A stretch of DNA of 52,865 nt from Jeotgalibacillus terrae (GCF_016908195.1 NZ_JAFBDK010000022.1:1-52865), one strand, 5' to 3'. Shown: positions 17,706 through 25,903, counted from the first letter of the stretch. Notes: generated by a model not told the origin, from the letters alone. Made by a program: numbers and translations.

Positions 17706-18611
17706 ATGAATATTTTACTAAGCGGCGGAACAGGTTTTGCCGGAAAATCAATCACAAAACTTCTGACTGATAAAGGACATGACGTCTTTATTCTGACAAG
17801 AAGTACAAATAAAGAATCCAGACCGAATGTCACTTATGTAAAGTGGCTGACTGATGGTGCAGCACCTGAAAAAGAACTGCCGAAGATAGATGCAGTGATC
17901 AACCTTGCAGGAGAATCCATCAACAACGGAAGATGGAATGATGAACAGAAAAAGAAAATCTACGACAGCCGGATGGAAGCAACGGATGAAATCCTTAGAC
18001 TGATCCGTTCATTTGAAGACACGCCTTCAGTGCTCGTTAATGCCAGTGCCATCGGGATCTATCCGCCTTCTGAAACAAAGATTTATACGGAAAACGCACA
18101 TGAAAGAGGCAGCGATTTTCTTGCTGAAACAGTGATCGACTGGGAGCATAAAGCTAAGCTTGCAGAAGATGAAGGCGTTCGGGTTGTATGCACACGTTTC
18201 GGTATTATTCTCGGTAAAGATGATGGTGCCCTGCCTAATATAGTCCTTCCGTACAAATTAATGGCCGGCGGTACAATCGGCTCAGGCAGACAGTGGCTCT
18301 CCTGGGTCCACCATGAAGATGTAGCAAGAGCAGTGTGGCACGCGATTGAAGACGAATCACTTGAAGGTCCTGTGAATGTGACAGCTCCTAATCCGATGAA
18401 GATGAAGGATTTCGGGAAAACAGTCGGTGCAGTACTCAACCGCCCGCACTGGATGCCGGTACCGGGGTTTGCGTTAAAACTCGCCCTCGGTGACAAGAGT
18501 TCGCTTGTTCTTGAAGGAAACAAAGTGCTTCCTAAAGTACTTGAGGAACACGGCTTTAGCTTTAAGTATCCGCTGCTGCATGATGCTTTGAAGGAGATAT
18601 ATGATAAATAA
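17706..18611 (+). CDS. yfhF: YfhF, TIGR01777 epimerase-family protein
   Basis: The 301-aa NAD(P)-binding protein is of the extended SDR/epimerase type. It has GGTGFAGK (about 7-14) for the nucleotide and the conserved stretch INLAGESINNGRW (about 64-76) typical of the TIGR01777/SulA-like family. A C-terminal helical domain contains PALVG-like PHWMPVPGFALKLALGD. The start at 17706 has GGAGGGG upstream. Its position next to recX is as in B. subtilis. Its reaction is unknown; homologues were once linked to cell-division inhibition without strong proof. Confidence 0.87.
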   Translation: MNILLSGGTGFAGKSITKLLTDKGHDVFILTRSTNKESRPNVTYVKWLTDGAAPEKELPKIDAVINLAGESINNGRWNDEQKKKIYDSRMEATDEILRLIRSFEDTPSVLVNASAIGIYPPSETKIYTENAHERGSDFLAETVIDWEHKAKLAEDEGVRVVCTRFGIILGKDDGALPNIVLPYKLMAGGTIGSGRQWLSWVHHEDVARAVWHAIEDESLEGPVNVTAPNPMKMKDFGKTVGAVLNRPHWMPVPGFALKLALGDKSSLVLEGNKVLPKVLEEHGFSFKYPLLHDALKEIYDK

Positions 18612-18645
18612 AAAAGAGGTTGAGACTCAGTCTCGACCTCTTTAA
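18611..18645 (+). terminator. Terminator-like hairpin after yfhF
   Basis: 13-bp stem (18613-18625 with 18631-18643, one G-U pair) directly after the yfhF stop. The T-tail is short (TTTAAT), so efficiency is uncertain. Confidence 0.7.
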
Positions 18646-18649
18646 TCGT

Positions 18650-18771
18650 TTCGCTGCGCTTCAGGCGGACGCGTTCCGGACGGAGGTTGCTGAGCCTCCT
18701 CACCTTCGGTTGCGGGGTCTCAGCTTCCCTCTAATCGTCCCGGAGTCGCCGCCTTCCACTCCGCTACACTA
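18650..18771 (-). repeat. Dispersed structured repeat, copy A (full core)
   Basis: Read on the minus strand: GGAGTGGAAGGCGGCGACTCC, GAGACCCCGC, GAGGAGG, and then GTCCGCCTGAAGCGC. GGCGG and CCGCC near the two ends can pair. The same series of short motifs is seen at 18958-19093 and 27853-28053. No coding potential; it occupies the gap between yfhF and the aldehyde dehydrogenase gene. Confidence 0.7.
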
Positions 18772-18849
18772 AGTTTATTTTAGAAAAATTTATAAGGAAT
18801 TGATTTTATTTCTTTTAAAAAGTTTGATACAGACTATTACTCAGCGGAC

Positions 18850-18913
18850 CTGTGGAGTGGAGGACGGAGACTCACCGCCCGGGGGCAGGAAAGCGCAGTC
18901 CTCCACGGAACAG
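18850..18913 (+). repeat. Dispersed structured repeat, copy B (mini)
   Basis: A 64-nt element: CTGT-GGA-GTGGAGGAC (18850-18865) pairs with GTCCTCCAC-GGA-ACAG (18898-18913). This gives two helices around a 3x3 GGA/GGA internal loop. The core keeps GGAGACTC and GGAAAGC but lacks the GAGACCCCGC...GAGGAGG middle. Confidence 0.75.
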
Positions 18914-18957
18914 GGACGCGTTCTGTAAAAATAAAAAAATTATATAGTACAACCATA

Positions 18958-19093
18958 GCAGCTCCTTGGAGTGCAGGGCGGAGACTCCTGCGGAAAAACG
19001 ATCGTGCGAGACCCCGCAGGGCAGTGGTTTTCTGCCCGAGGAGGATCGGACGTTCGTCCGCGGAAAGCGAAGCCCTGCACTGAAAGGCGCTGC
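18958..19093 (+). repeat. Dispersed structured repeat, copy C (full core)
   Basis: A 136-nt element. GCAGC-CCTT-GGA-GTGCAGGGC (18958-18979) pairs with GCCCTGCAC-TGA-AAGG-GCTGC (19072-19093). The core holds GGAGACTCCTGCGG, GAGACCCCGCAGG, an inner hairpin GGGCAG/CTGCCC, GAGGAGG and CGTCCGCGGAAAGCG. It ends 16 bp before the aldehyde dehydrogenase stop, so it may also act as that gene's 3' structure. Confidence 0.8.
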
Positions 19094-19108
19094 GATTTCC
19101 AGAGTTTT

Positions 19109-20500
19109 TTAACCCAGCAGCTTCTTAATCGTATCCAGACTCGTTTTATAAGGCGGGAACGCAAGCTTTACATCTACCTTCGTACTCTTCTTCATCATAC
19201 TCTTCCGGTGCGTAAACGTATCAAAACTATGCTTACCATGGTACGCATTGACCCCAGAATGACCTACACCGCCAAATGGCAGGTACTCGTTTGACACATG
19301 GCTGATCGTATCATTCACACAGCCCCCGCCGAATGAAATACGGCCAAGCACCTGATTTTCAGTGTGGCTGTTTTCTGTGAACACATAAAGCGCCAGAGGC
19401 TTCGGATGTTCATTAATCATATTGATCGCATCGTCAAGCTTTGTATAAGTCAGCACAGGAAGAACCGGACCAAAGATCTCATCCTCCATCGCAGCAGCTG
19501 ACCAGTCAGCCCCATCAAGAATGGTCGGCTCGATATACTTATCACTGCGGTCAGTTTTCCCGCCAAAAACAATCAGATCTTTGTCACGCTCGATAATATC
19601 CTGAAGCCGGTCAAAGTGCTTTTCATTAACGATACGGCCAAATTCATCGTTCTGCTGAATATCGTCCCCATAAAATTCATGGATCGTTTCTTTTAACTTT
19701 TCAACCAGCTCATTTTTCACTGACTCATGAACAACCAGGTAGTCAGGTGCGATACATGTCTGGCCTGAGTTGATCAGCTTACCCCACATAATTCTTCGTG
19801 CCGCTTTATCAAGGTCGGCTGTTTCGTCAACGATTGTCGGACTTTTTCCACCGAGCTCAAGTGTATGCGGCACCAGATTTTTAGATGCAGCTTCCATGAC
19901 GATCTTACCGACAGGCACACTGCCAGTGAAGAACATATAATCAAAAGGTGCATTGATCAGAAGAGATGTCTCTTCCTTCTCACCTTCTACGACTTTAAGG
20001 TAGGCCGGATCGAAGTTATCTTCAATCATTTTACGTACAACCTTCGCTGTTTCAGGTGTGCTTTCAGAAGGCTTCAGCACTGCACAGTTCCCTGCAGCCA
20101 TCGCGCCAAGAAGCGGTTCAATCAGTAATTGAAACGGATAGTTGAATGGCCCGATAATTAATACGCTGCCATATGGTTCTTTCATAATAAAGCTTTTTGA
20201 AGGCATCTGGAAAATCGGTGTTTTCACCTTTTCATCCTGGGACCATTCTTTTACGTTTTTAATCATGGTCTTAATACTTTTCAGTGTAAAACCGATTTCT
20301 GTAACATACCCTTCAAATTCATTTTTGCCAAGGTCTTTATTTAAAGCATCAAGAATGTCCTGTTCGTTCTCTTTAATCACCCGCTGCATCCGTTTTAACT
20401 GGCTGATGCGGAACTTTACATCTTTCGTGACACCGCTGTGAAAGAATGTCTTCTGTTGATCAATGATTTTCTGAACATCTTCTTTTGTCTGAATATCCAC
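19109..20500 (-). CDS. Aldehyde dehydrogenase, class 3 type
   Basis: The 463-aa NAD(P)-dependent aldehyde dehydrogenase is of the class 3 (ALDH3/YwdH-like) group. It has VLIIGPFNYPF (about 105), the catalytic Glu in LELGGKSP, the catalytic Cys in NSGQTCIAPDY (about 236-246), and EDEIFGPVLPV. The C-terminus is short and hydrophobic. The start is most likely GTG 20500, since AAAGGAGG lies 7 bp upstream. An upstream ATG (20536) would overlap the RNA methyltransferase gene and lacks a ribosome site. It follows that gene with a 33-bp gap, so co-transcription is likely. Substrate is unknown. Confidence 0.87.
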   Translation of the reverse strand: MDIQTKEDVQKIIDQQKTFFHSGVTKDVKFRISQLKRMQRVIKENEQDILDALNKDLGKNEFEGYVTEIGFTLKSIKTMIKNVKEWSQDEKVKTPIFQMPSKSFIMKEPYGSVLIIGPFNYPFQLLIEPLLGAMAAGNCAVLKPSESTPETAKVVRKMIEDNFDPAYLKVVEGEKEETSLLINAPFDYMFFTGSVPVGKIVMEAASKNLVPHTLELGGKSPTIVDETADLDKAARRIMWGKLINSGQTCIAPDYLVVHESVKNELVEKLKETIHEFYGDDIQQNDEFGRIVNEKHFDRLQDIIERDKDLIVFGGKTDRSDKYIEPTILDGADWSAAAMEDEIFGPVLPVLTYTKLDDAINMINEHPKPLALYVFTENSHTENQVLGRISFGGGCVNDTISHVSNEYLPFGGVGHSGVNAYHGKHSFDTFTHRKSMMKKSTKVDVKLAFPPYKTSLDTIKKLLG

Positions 20501-20532
20501 TATTGTTCCTCCTTTTCCAGCAGGAATCAGCT

Positions 20533-21903
20533 TCACTTCAATACAAGCTTTGTGACACTTTCAACCTGGCTTGTTTGAGGAAACATATCGACTGGCTGAA
20601 TAGATTCAATTTTATACTGTCCTGACAGTCTCTTCAAATCTTTTGCCAGTGTCGATGGGTTACATGATGTATAGATGAAGGTTTTGGGCTTCAGTGAGAG
20701 AATTGTATCAAGTAGTTTTTCATCGCAGCCCGTTCTTGGCGGATCTACAACTACTACATCGGGCTTGAAGCCTTCCCTCTTCCATTTGAACATCCACTCT
20801 TCTGCAGTCCCAACCTGATAATCGTACTTTTTCACACCGTGATTCTGCGCGTTTTGACGTGCGTCAATAATCGATTCTTTCACGACGTCCATTCCGCGGA
20901 CTTCTGATGCTCCATCAGACAGCCATAAACCGATCGTTCCAGATCCGCAGTATGCATCTACGATTTTCTCTTTCCCTGTAAGAGCCGCTGCCTTTTTCAC
21001 TTCATCATACAGCTTTACCGTCTGAACAGGGTTAAGCTGGAAAAATGCACGTGCAGATAAATGGTACGTGTACTCTTCAAGCTTCTCTTCAATCGTCGGC
21101 TTTCCGGATAACTTCACTGTTTGCTTTCCGAAAATCATCGAAGTGGAAGTAGGATTAATATTTTGCATAATCGATTTTACTTCAGGCATTTTATTTTCAA
21201 GCTGGGTAATCAGCTTGTCTTTATTCGGCAGCTCCTCACCAGCTGTCACAAGAACGATCTGCACTTCACCTGTATGAATGCCTACGCGCGTCACAATTGT
21301 ACGGACGCAGCCTTTTTTCGTGCGTTCGTTATAAATAGGGATATCAAGCTTCTCCAGCTGTTTTCTGACAACCTGAGTCGCTTTATTCGTTTCTTTACGC
21401 TGAACAATACATTCCTTGATATCAACCAGCTCATGGGAGTTCATACTATAAAGGCCTGCAATAACCTTCTTACCCTGTTTTGCTGTCTGGAACTGGCTTT
21501 TGTTTCTATAGCGCCATGGGTCTTCCATTCCGATTGTATCTTTTACTTCGATGCTGTCTGCAAGATCCTTCGCATGCCGTTCAAGCGCCTGGTGGATCAG
21601 ATCTTTTTTGAACTTCAGCTGCTCACTGTATGTGACGTGCTGCAGCTGGCATCCGCCGCAGGCTTCATAAACAGGGCATGGAGGCTGGACACGCTCCGGT
21701 GATTCTTTGCGGATCGTTTTGATTTTAGCAGTTGCAAACTTCGGCTTAACATCTGTCACTTCTGCAACAATCTCTTCTCCAGGCAATGCCCCGTGCACAA
21801 ATACAACCTGCTTCTTAAAATATCCGACGCCTTCACCATTAATGCCGAGACGCTTGATCGTCAGCGGAAATTCCTGCTTTACTTCTATATCAACCTGTTT
21901 CAT
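20533..21903 (-). CDS. rRNA (uracil-5-)-methyltransferase, RlmCD/TrmA family
   Basis: The 456-aa S-adenosylmethionine enzyme makes m5U in rRNA or tRNA. A TRAM domain (about 5-60) is followed by the iron-sulfur motif [14 protein letters not shown] (about 72-85), the methyltransferase Rossmann motif [23 protein letters not shown], and the catalytic Cys in [11 protein letters not shown]. By position beside yfjP it corresponds to B. subtilis yfjO; whether it acts on U747/U1939 of 23S RNA cannot be told. Two ATGs (21906, 21903) are possible; the second has better spacing from GGGAAG. It follows the glycosylase gene with almost no gap. Confidence 0.88.
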   Translation of the reverse strand: MKQVDIEVKQEFPLTIKRLGINGEGVGYFKKQVVFVHGALPGEEIVAEVTDVKPKFATAKIKTIRKESPERVQPPCPVYEACGGCQLQHVTYSEQLKFKKDLIHQALERHAKDLADSIEVKDTIGMEDPWRYRNKSQFQTAKQGKKVIAGLYSMNSHELVDIKECIVQRKETNKATQVVRKQLEKLDIPIYNERTKKGCVRTIVTRVGIHTGEVQIVLVTAGEELPNKDKLITQLENKMPEVKSIMQNINPTSTSMIFGKQTVKLSGKPTIEEKLEEYTYHLSARAFFQLNPVQTVKLYDEVKKAAALTGKEKIVDAYCGSGTIGLWLSDGASEVRGMDVVKESIIDARQNAQNHGVKKYDYQVGTAEEWMFKWKREGFKPDVVVVDPPRTGCDEKLLDTILSLKPKTFIYTSCNPSTLAKDLKRLSGQYKIESIQPVDMFPQTSQVESVTKLVLK

Positions 21904-21907
21904 CATG

Positions 21908-22774
21908 TCACTTCCCTGTTTCAATGCTCCGCCATAAATAAAGGGAGGCATAGCTTGCATACGGACGCCAGTCCTCAAGCCAAGTCTCCATTTCATCCAA
22001 AGCAGGCTTTTCATCTAATTGAAAATGCTTTTTGAGGGCATTTTGAATACCGATATCTGCCGGCAGAAAAATATCCATTCTGCCAAAACCAAATAATAGC
22101 ACACTCTGAGCGGTCCAGGGGCCAATTCCCCTGATCTTTACTAATTCTTTGATGACTTCATCATTATCTTTCTCACTAAGTGCTGTGAGATCCAGTTCAC
22201 CTGAAGATATTTTCACACCTATCCCGATTAAATACTCCGCCTTCCGCTGACTGAACTGCATTTCCCTCAGTTTTTCAACCGGAATCGCAGCGACATTTTC
22301 AGGATCCGGATAGAACCATACACCGTCTGTCTGTTCGCCAAATGTTTTCACAAAGCGCTCAGTAAGCGTCGCAGCAAAAGACATATTCAATTGCTGATGT
22401 ATCACACTTTTCAAAAGACAGCTATAGGGAGAAGGTTCAAGCACAAGCGGTGTTCCCGCATGCTCTTCAAAAATAGTCTTTAACGTTGACTCCTTGAAAT
22501 GTTCGTGGATGTCGTGCAGCCCCCGCTCAAGCTGGAGTACACGCTGAACAAATTGTACCGCCTCAGATTGATCAGCCTTTCCTTCGATTTTAAAAGAAGG
22601 TTCTGTTCTGCTGCCAGTGAATGTAATATGTACCGCCTGCTTTTTCTGATATTCAAACGGCAATGAGAGACGAAGTGCCTGCTGATCCATTACAACGAGC
22701 GGGTCAAGACTCATCCGGTCGAGGACACGTTCAAAGTCATATGGTCCCTGTACATTGATTTCATGCTGCCACAT
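21908..22774 (-). CDS. yfjP: DNA-3-methyladenine glycosylase, AlkA-like (YfjP)
   Basis: The 288-aa protein has an AlkA_N-like beta domain (about 1-105) followed by an HhH-GPD glycosylase domain. The hairpin is [18 protein letters not shown] and the catalytic Asp follows in FLPADIGIQ (about 233-241). It should excise alkylated bases such as 3-methyladenine. It lacks an FeS cluster, as AlkA does. ATG 22774 is favoured over a GTG three codons earlier because AAAAAGG lies about 10 bp upstream. It is first in a yfjP, rRNA methyltransferase, aldehyde dehydrogenase run. Confidence 0.88.
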   Translation of the reverse strand: MWQHEINVQGPYDFERVLDRMSLDPLVVMDQQALRLSLPFEYQKKQAVHITFTGSRTEPSFKIEGKADQSEAVQFVQRVLQLERGLHDIHEHFKESTLKTIFEEHAGTPLVLEPSPYSCLLKSVIHQQLNMSFAATLTERFVKTFGEQTDGVWFYPDPENVAAIPVEKLREMQFSQRKAEYLIGIGVKISSGELDLTALSEKDNDEVIKELVKIRGIGPWTAQSVLLFGFGRMDIFLPADIGIQNALKKHFQLDEKPALDEMETWLEDWRPYASYASLYLWRSIETGK

Positions 22775-22813
22775 CAGATTCACGCCTTTTTCTATGATTA
22801 TAACATGGAGACA

Positions 22814-22839
22814 TTAAAAAAACGGGCAGCTGCCCGTTT
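22814..22839 (-). terminator. Terminator of pdaA
   Basis: Palindromic stem AACGGGCAG/CTGCCCGTT abutting the pdaA stop, followed on the minus strand by TTTTTTAAT. Confidence 0.88.
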
Positions 22840-23603
22840 CACGATTGTTTCTGTGTCAGATGATCAAGCGTTTCAAACTTGTACCCCTGCTTTTTCATAT
22901 CCTGAATGACCCGCTGCAGCGCACCGGCATTATCCGAAGATACCGTATGCAAAAGAATCACAGCACCCGGGTGCAGCTGTTTCATGATTTCGTTATAGGC
23001 ATAATCTGCTCCCTGAGGCTTTTCATGATACCAGTCCACAAATGCCAGTGACCAGAAAACATGTGTATACCCCTCATCGTTTGCAACTTTTAATGAGAGC
23101 TCATTAAACACCCCTTCAGGCGGCCTGACATATTTCATTTCTTTCTGTCCGGTCAGTTCTTCTGTCTTCTTTTTCACCTTCGCCCATTCTTCTCTCATCT
23201 GTGCTTCACTGAGCGTCGAAAAGTCAGGGTGTCCCCAGGAATGATTCCCAATAATATGACCTTCATCTGCCATTCTTTTTACCAGTGGTTCAGCACTTTC
23301 AAGGTAATGGCCAGTCAGGAAAAATGTCGCCGGCACTTTCTCTTCTTTCAGCACATCAAGGATCTTTTCCGTATAACCATTTTCAAACCCGTTATCAAAA
23401 GTGAAGTATACAATCTTCTCATCTGGAGACCCTTTATAATAAGCACCGTGCTTTTCCAGCAATTCATTATACACAGCGCCCGCGTCAGGCTGTTCCCCGT
23501 TAACAGATCGCTTGAATCCCCAGTGATGGGTTTGGGCATAGGCTGACAGTGAGTAACCGGTGAATAAAAACAGGACCACTGCAATTGAATAAATTTTTTT
23601 CAT
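22839..23603 (-). CDS. pdaA: Delta-lactam-biosynthetic de-N-acetylase PdaA
   Basis: The 254-aa secreted polysaccharide deacetylase makes muramic delta-lactam in spore cortex, needed for germination. It has a signal peptide (about 1-23, cut near AYA-QT) and a NodB domain (about 64-245). The NodB domain contains TFDNG (68-72, the PdaA form of the usual TFDDG), H121 and H125 in NHSWGHPD, RPPEG (160-164), and HPGAVILLHT near the end. ATG 23603 follows GGGAGG. A sigma-G-like promoter lies just upstream, fitting forespore expression. Confidence 0.92.
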   Translation of the reverse strand: MKKIYSIAVVLFLFTGYSLSAYAQTHHWGFKRSVNGEQPDAGAVYNELLEKHGAYYKGSPDEKIVYFTFDNGFENGYTEKILDVLKEEKVPATFFLTGHYLESAEPLVKRMADEGHIIGNHSWGHPDFSTLSEAQMREEWAKVKKKTEELTGQKEMKYVRPPEGVFNELSLKVANDEGYTHVFWSLAFVDWYHEKPQGADYAYNEIMKQLHPGAVILLHTVSSDNAGALQRVIQDMKKQGYKFETLDHLTQKQS

Positions 23604-23622
23604 ATGAACCTCCCTTCTATCA

Positions 23623-23652
23623 TTAAATTGTGCAATTGGATTAATGGCATAC
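23623..23652 (-). promoter_or_regulatory. Candidate sigma-G promoter of pdaA
   Basis: Minus strand GTATG (23652-23648), 18 bp, AATTTAA (23629-23623). The -35 fits GHATR fully and the -10 fits CATWHTA at 5 of 7. Position and the known sigma-G control of pdaA support it. Confidence 0.5.
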
Positions 23653-23655
23653 ATA

Positions 23656-23684
23656 GAAAAAGCACCCACTTTAAATGAGTGCTT
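23656..23684 (-). terminator. Terminator of the fumarase gene
   Basis: Minus strand stem AAGCACTCA/TGGGTGCTT (one G-U pair), 7-nt loop, then TTTTTCTA. Confidence 0.88.
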
Positions 23685-23690
23685 AGGACA

Positions 23691-25226
23691 TTATCTGAAT
23701 ACAGGCTCCTTAAAGCGTGACAGCTTTTCAAGAGATGACTGGTCAACGTCTTTATGCAGGCTGTTCCCATGTGAATCCATCGTTACAACAGCTGTGAATC
23801 CTTTAACACGCAGGTGCCACATTGCTTCCGGTACACCAAATTGCATCAGGTCAACACCTTCAACGCCCTGGATACAGTCTGCATAGTACTGTGCGGCTCC
23901 TCCGATTGCATTCAGGTAAACACCACCGTGTTCTTCAAGGGCTTTAAGTGTTTTAGGGCCCATACCGCCTTTACCGATAACAGCACGGATCCCGAATTTC
24001 TTCATGATATCCCCCTGATAAGGCTCTTCCCGGATCGATGTCGTAGGGCCGGCTGCTTTCACGTGCCAGTTTCCTTCTTCATCCTTCATCATAACAGGAC
24101 CGCAGTGGTAAATGACCTGTCCATTCAGATCAACCGGTGAATCATGGTCACTCAAGTATTTGTGGATGGCATCGCGGCCTGTATACATCATGCCGTCAAT
24201 CTGTACGACGTCTCCCACTTTCAATGTGCGGATCTGTTCTTCAGAGATCGGTGCAGTCAGTCTGACTACTTCCGGCTTTTCATCAGGTGTTTCAGCCTGA
24301 TCATCAGCAAAAGAGATTTTATCTCCTTCCTGATAAAGCCATTCCTGGATCTCACCGCTCTCAGCGCCAACTGTGATGCCAAGACGTCTGAACGCCCAGC
24401 AGTTATAAGCAACTGACACAAAAAAGCTTGCAGGGATACGGTGCATGACACCAACCTTACAGCCAAGCAGTGTCGTTTCACCGCCAAAGCCCATTGTACC
24501 GATGCCAAGTTCATTGGCATGGTCCATCACATATTCTTCAAGCTTTCTCAGATCCTCATTCGGATTTACATCTTCAGAAGAACGGAACAGCTGTGCTTTT
24601 GCAAGGTCATATCCTGAAGAACGGTCTCCGCCGATCCCCACACCGATAAAACCGGCGCTGCAGCCCTGCCCCTGTGCCTGATAGACAGAGTGCATAATGC
24701 ACTTACGGATGCCATCCAGGTCGCGCCCTGCACGGCCCAGACCGTCAAGCTCACACGGCAGGCTATACTGAATGTTTTTATTTTCACAGCCTCCCCCTTT
24801 TAAAATCAGGCGGATATCAATATCATCTTTTTCCCACTGCTCATATTTAATCACCGGTAAACCTTCACCAAGGTTGTCACCGCTGTTTTCCCCTGTAATC
24901 GAATCAACCGAATTCGGTCGCATTTTACCGTCTACAGTTGCACGCACCATCGCGCGCTTAATCGCTTTAGATATCTCCAGCTGATTCACACCGATCGGGG
25001 TCTTAATTTTAAAAGTTGGAAGCCCTGTATCCTGACAGATCGGGGAGACTTTCTCATCAGCCATCTGGATATTCTGCGTAATCGTCGCGAGACTCATCGC
25101 TGCACGTGTTCCTGCATTTTCCTGCGCCTTCGCTTTGCGAATCGCCCGTCGTACGTCCTTTGGCAGGTTTGTGGATGTTTCAACGATTAGTTCATATAAA
25201 CTGTTTTCCAATGCTTCAATATTCAT
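23691..25226 (-). CDS. fumA: Class I fumarate hydratase (iron-sulfur)
   Basis: The 511-aa protein is a fused class I (FumA/FumB-type) fumarase interconverting fumarate and malate with an oxygen-sensitive [4Fe-4S] cluster. The N-terminal alpha domain contains SPICQDTGLP (Cys ligand, about 59-68), GCENKNIQYSLPC and QGQGCSAGFIGVGIGGDRSSG. The C-terminal beta domain holds HKYLSDHDSPVDLNGQVIYHCGPV and GPTTS. ATG 25226 begins the conserved domain; GAGGGG is about 11 bp upstream, slightly far. A longer reading frame passes through the promoter region. A cre-like site lies upstream, suggesting CcpA carbon control. Confidence 0.92.
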   Translation of the reverse strand: MNIEALENSLYELIVETSTNLPKDVRRAIRKAKAQENAGTRAAMSLATITQNIQMADEKVSPICQDTGLPTFKIKTPIGVNQLEISKAIKRAMVRATVDGKMRPNSVDSITGENSGDNLGEGLPVIKYEQWEKDDIDIRLILKGGGCENKNIQYSLPCELDGLGRAGRDLDGIRKCIMHSVYQAQGQGCSAGFIGVGIGGDRSSGYDLAKAQLFRSSEDVNPNEDLRKLEEYVMDHANELGIGTMGFGGETTLLGCKVGVMHRIPASFFVSVAYNCWAFRRLGITVGAESGEIQEWLYQEGDKISFADDQAETPDEKPEVVRLTAPISEEQIRTLKVGDVVQIDGMMYTGRDAIHKYLSDHDSPVDLNGQVIYHCGPVMMKDEEGNWHVKAAGPTTSIREEPYQGDIMKKFGIRAVIGKGGMGPKTLKALEEHGGVYLNAIGGAAQYYADCIQGVEGVDLMQFGVPEAMWHLRVKGFTAVVTMDSHGNSLHKDVDQSSLEKLSRFKEPVFR

Positions 25227-25263
25227 CTTTATGTATGCCCCTCTCCCAAAACTCAACGAATTT

Positions 25264-25314
25264 ATTATAACCCGGTGCTTTATTGAAGGAAAGAGTGTTT
25301 GGAAACGTTTTCGA
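25264..25314 (-). promoter_or_regulatory. fumA promoter region with cre-like site
   Basis: On the minus strand a TATAAT (25269-25264) lies about 40 bp before the start with a poor -35. Just upstream, 25299-25314 matches the CcpA operator WTGNAARCGNWWNCA at 14 of 15 positions in either orientation (core AAACGTTT). A site at this distance upstream of the -10 could activate or repress. Confidence 0.6.
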
Positions 25315-25558
25315 AAATGGCAGGATTGAATGAACTGATTTTGATGGGTTTGTTTGGGTCGCGGCAAATGATAGTCATATGATTATCTGCGGTGGTCGTG
25401 TGTTTGGTGGTTGTGGTCGCATTATGCACGGAATTGGTCGTATGCCAGGTCATTAAGGTCTTATGCTGTCCGGCAATGGTCTCAATCCTGTTTATTATGG
25501 TCGTATTAAGCATGGAATTAGTCGTGTTTCCATTGCCAATGATCGTATGCCCGTCCAT
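25280..25558 (-). CDS. Doubtful heptapeptide-repeat reading frame in the 21-bp array
   Basis: A 92-codon frame is open across the repeat array. It reads as consecutive heptads of the form x4-(H/N)-(T/x)-T, for example IGNGNTT, NSMLNTT, LMTWHTT, NSVHNAT, TTTKHTT. It begins with ATG 25558 inside the array, has no ribosome site that I can see, and ends in fumA promoter DNA. The C/T wobble in two of the conserved codons is synonymous on this strand, a mild sign of coding. I list it because it may be a remnant or a real small repeat protein, but non-coding is more likely. Confidence 0.2.
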   Translation of the reverse strand: MDGHTIIGNGNTTNSMLNTTIINRIETIAGQHKTLMTWHTTNSVHNATTTTKHTTTADNHMTIICRDPNKPIKISSFNPAIFENVSKHSFLQ

Positions 25559-25582
25559 GACAATAGTGTTTCCGCTGCAATA
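25357..25582. repeat. Array of about ten 21-bp repeat units
   Basis: Units start at 25373, 25394, 25415, 25436, 25457, 25478, 25499, 25520, 25541 and 25562, exactly 21 bp apart, with a 16-bp partial unit at 25357. The first nine bases are conserved as RGTCGTRTK: T at position 3 in 10/10, C at 4 in 9/10, T at 8 in 9/10. The other twelve vary. The array fills the gap between the SE1561-family terminator and the fumA cre site. 21 bp is two helical turns, so cores lie on one DNA face. Confidence 0.9.
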
Positions 25583-25608
25583 AAAAAACAGACCCCGGAA
25601 GGCCTGTT
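25582..25608 (-). terminator. Terminator of the SE1561-family gene
   Basis: Minus strand stem AACAGGCC/GGTCTGTT (one G-U pair), 6-nt loop, followed by TTTTTTTA. It directly abuts the 21-bp array. Confidence 0.82.
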
Positions 25609-25611
25609 TTG

Positions 25612-25800
25612 TTATTCGTTATCGTCTTTTTTAAACTGCTGTACCTTTAATTCCAAATCATCAAGCATCTGAATCATGCGATCGATATCTTCAAGATCTG
25701 TACTTTCTGCATCTACGGATTCCAGCACTTCTAAAAACATTGATAAACGCTGCTTCAGGTAAAATACCTGTGAGTCATTATCGTGAATAGCATTACCCAT
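25612..25800 (-). CDS. SE1561 family small protein
   Basis: The 62-aa acidic helical protein fits the SE1561 family found across Bacillales: GNAIHDNDSQVFYLKQRL near the start and ESTDLEDIDRMIQMLDDLE in the second half. ATG 25800 follows AAAGGAG; an upstream ATG (25818) overlaps that ribosome site. It is probably a helical hairpin. No function is known. It is divergent from yfkAB. Confidence 0.8.
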   Translation of the reverse strand: MGNAIHDNDSQVFYLKQRLSMFLEVLESVDAESTDLEDIDRMIQMLDDLELKVQQFKKDDNE

Positions 25801-25874
25801 GCCTCTCACTCCTTTCAAATCCGTCCTTATCGTAACGGATTCCGCTCATTTCTGCAACTTTCCCTGAATATTCA

Positions 25875-25903
25875 TTGACTTATTAAGACGTTATTTCCAT
25901 ACT
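25875..25903 (+). promoter_or_regulatory. Probable yfkAB promoter
   Basis: -35 TTGACT (25875-25880), 17-bp spacer, -10 CATACT (25898-25903), 30 bp upstream of the start. Confidence 0.6.

Noticed and set aside
18083-18703. 206-codon frame antisense to yfhF
   Set aside because: Long only because the yfhF codon pattern avoids stops on the other strand; Ser/Pro-rich composition and a start inside a repeat.
18971-19294. 107-codon frame starting in repeat copy C
   Set aside because: It runs from a non-coding repeat into the antisense of the aldehyde dehydrogenase gene.
21121-21702. 193-codon frame antisense to the rRNA methyltransferase
   Set aside because: Composition is that of a shadow frame, and the sense protein has intact motifs along the whole stretch.
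25357-25582. CRISPR array
   Set aside because: The period is 21 bp with only a 9-bp conserved core; there are no spacer-length variable segments between long identical repeats and no cas genes.
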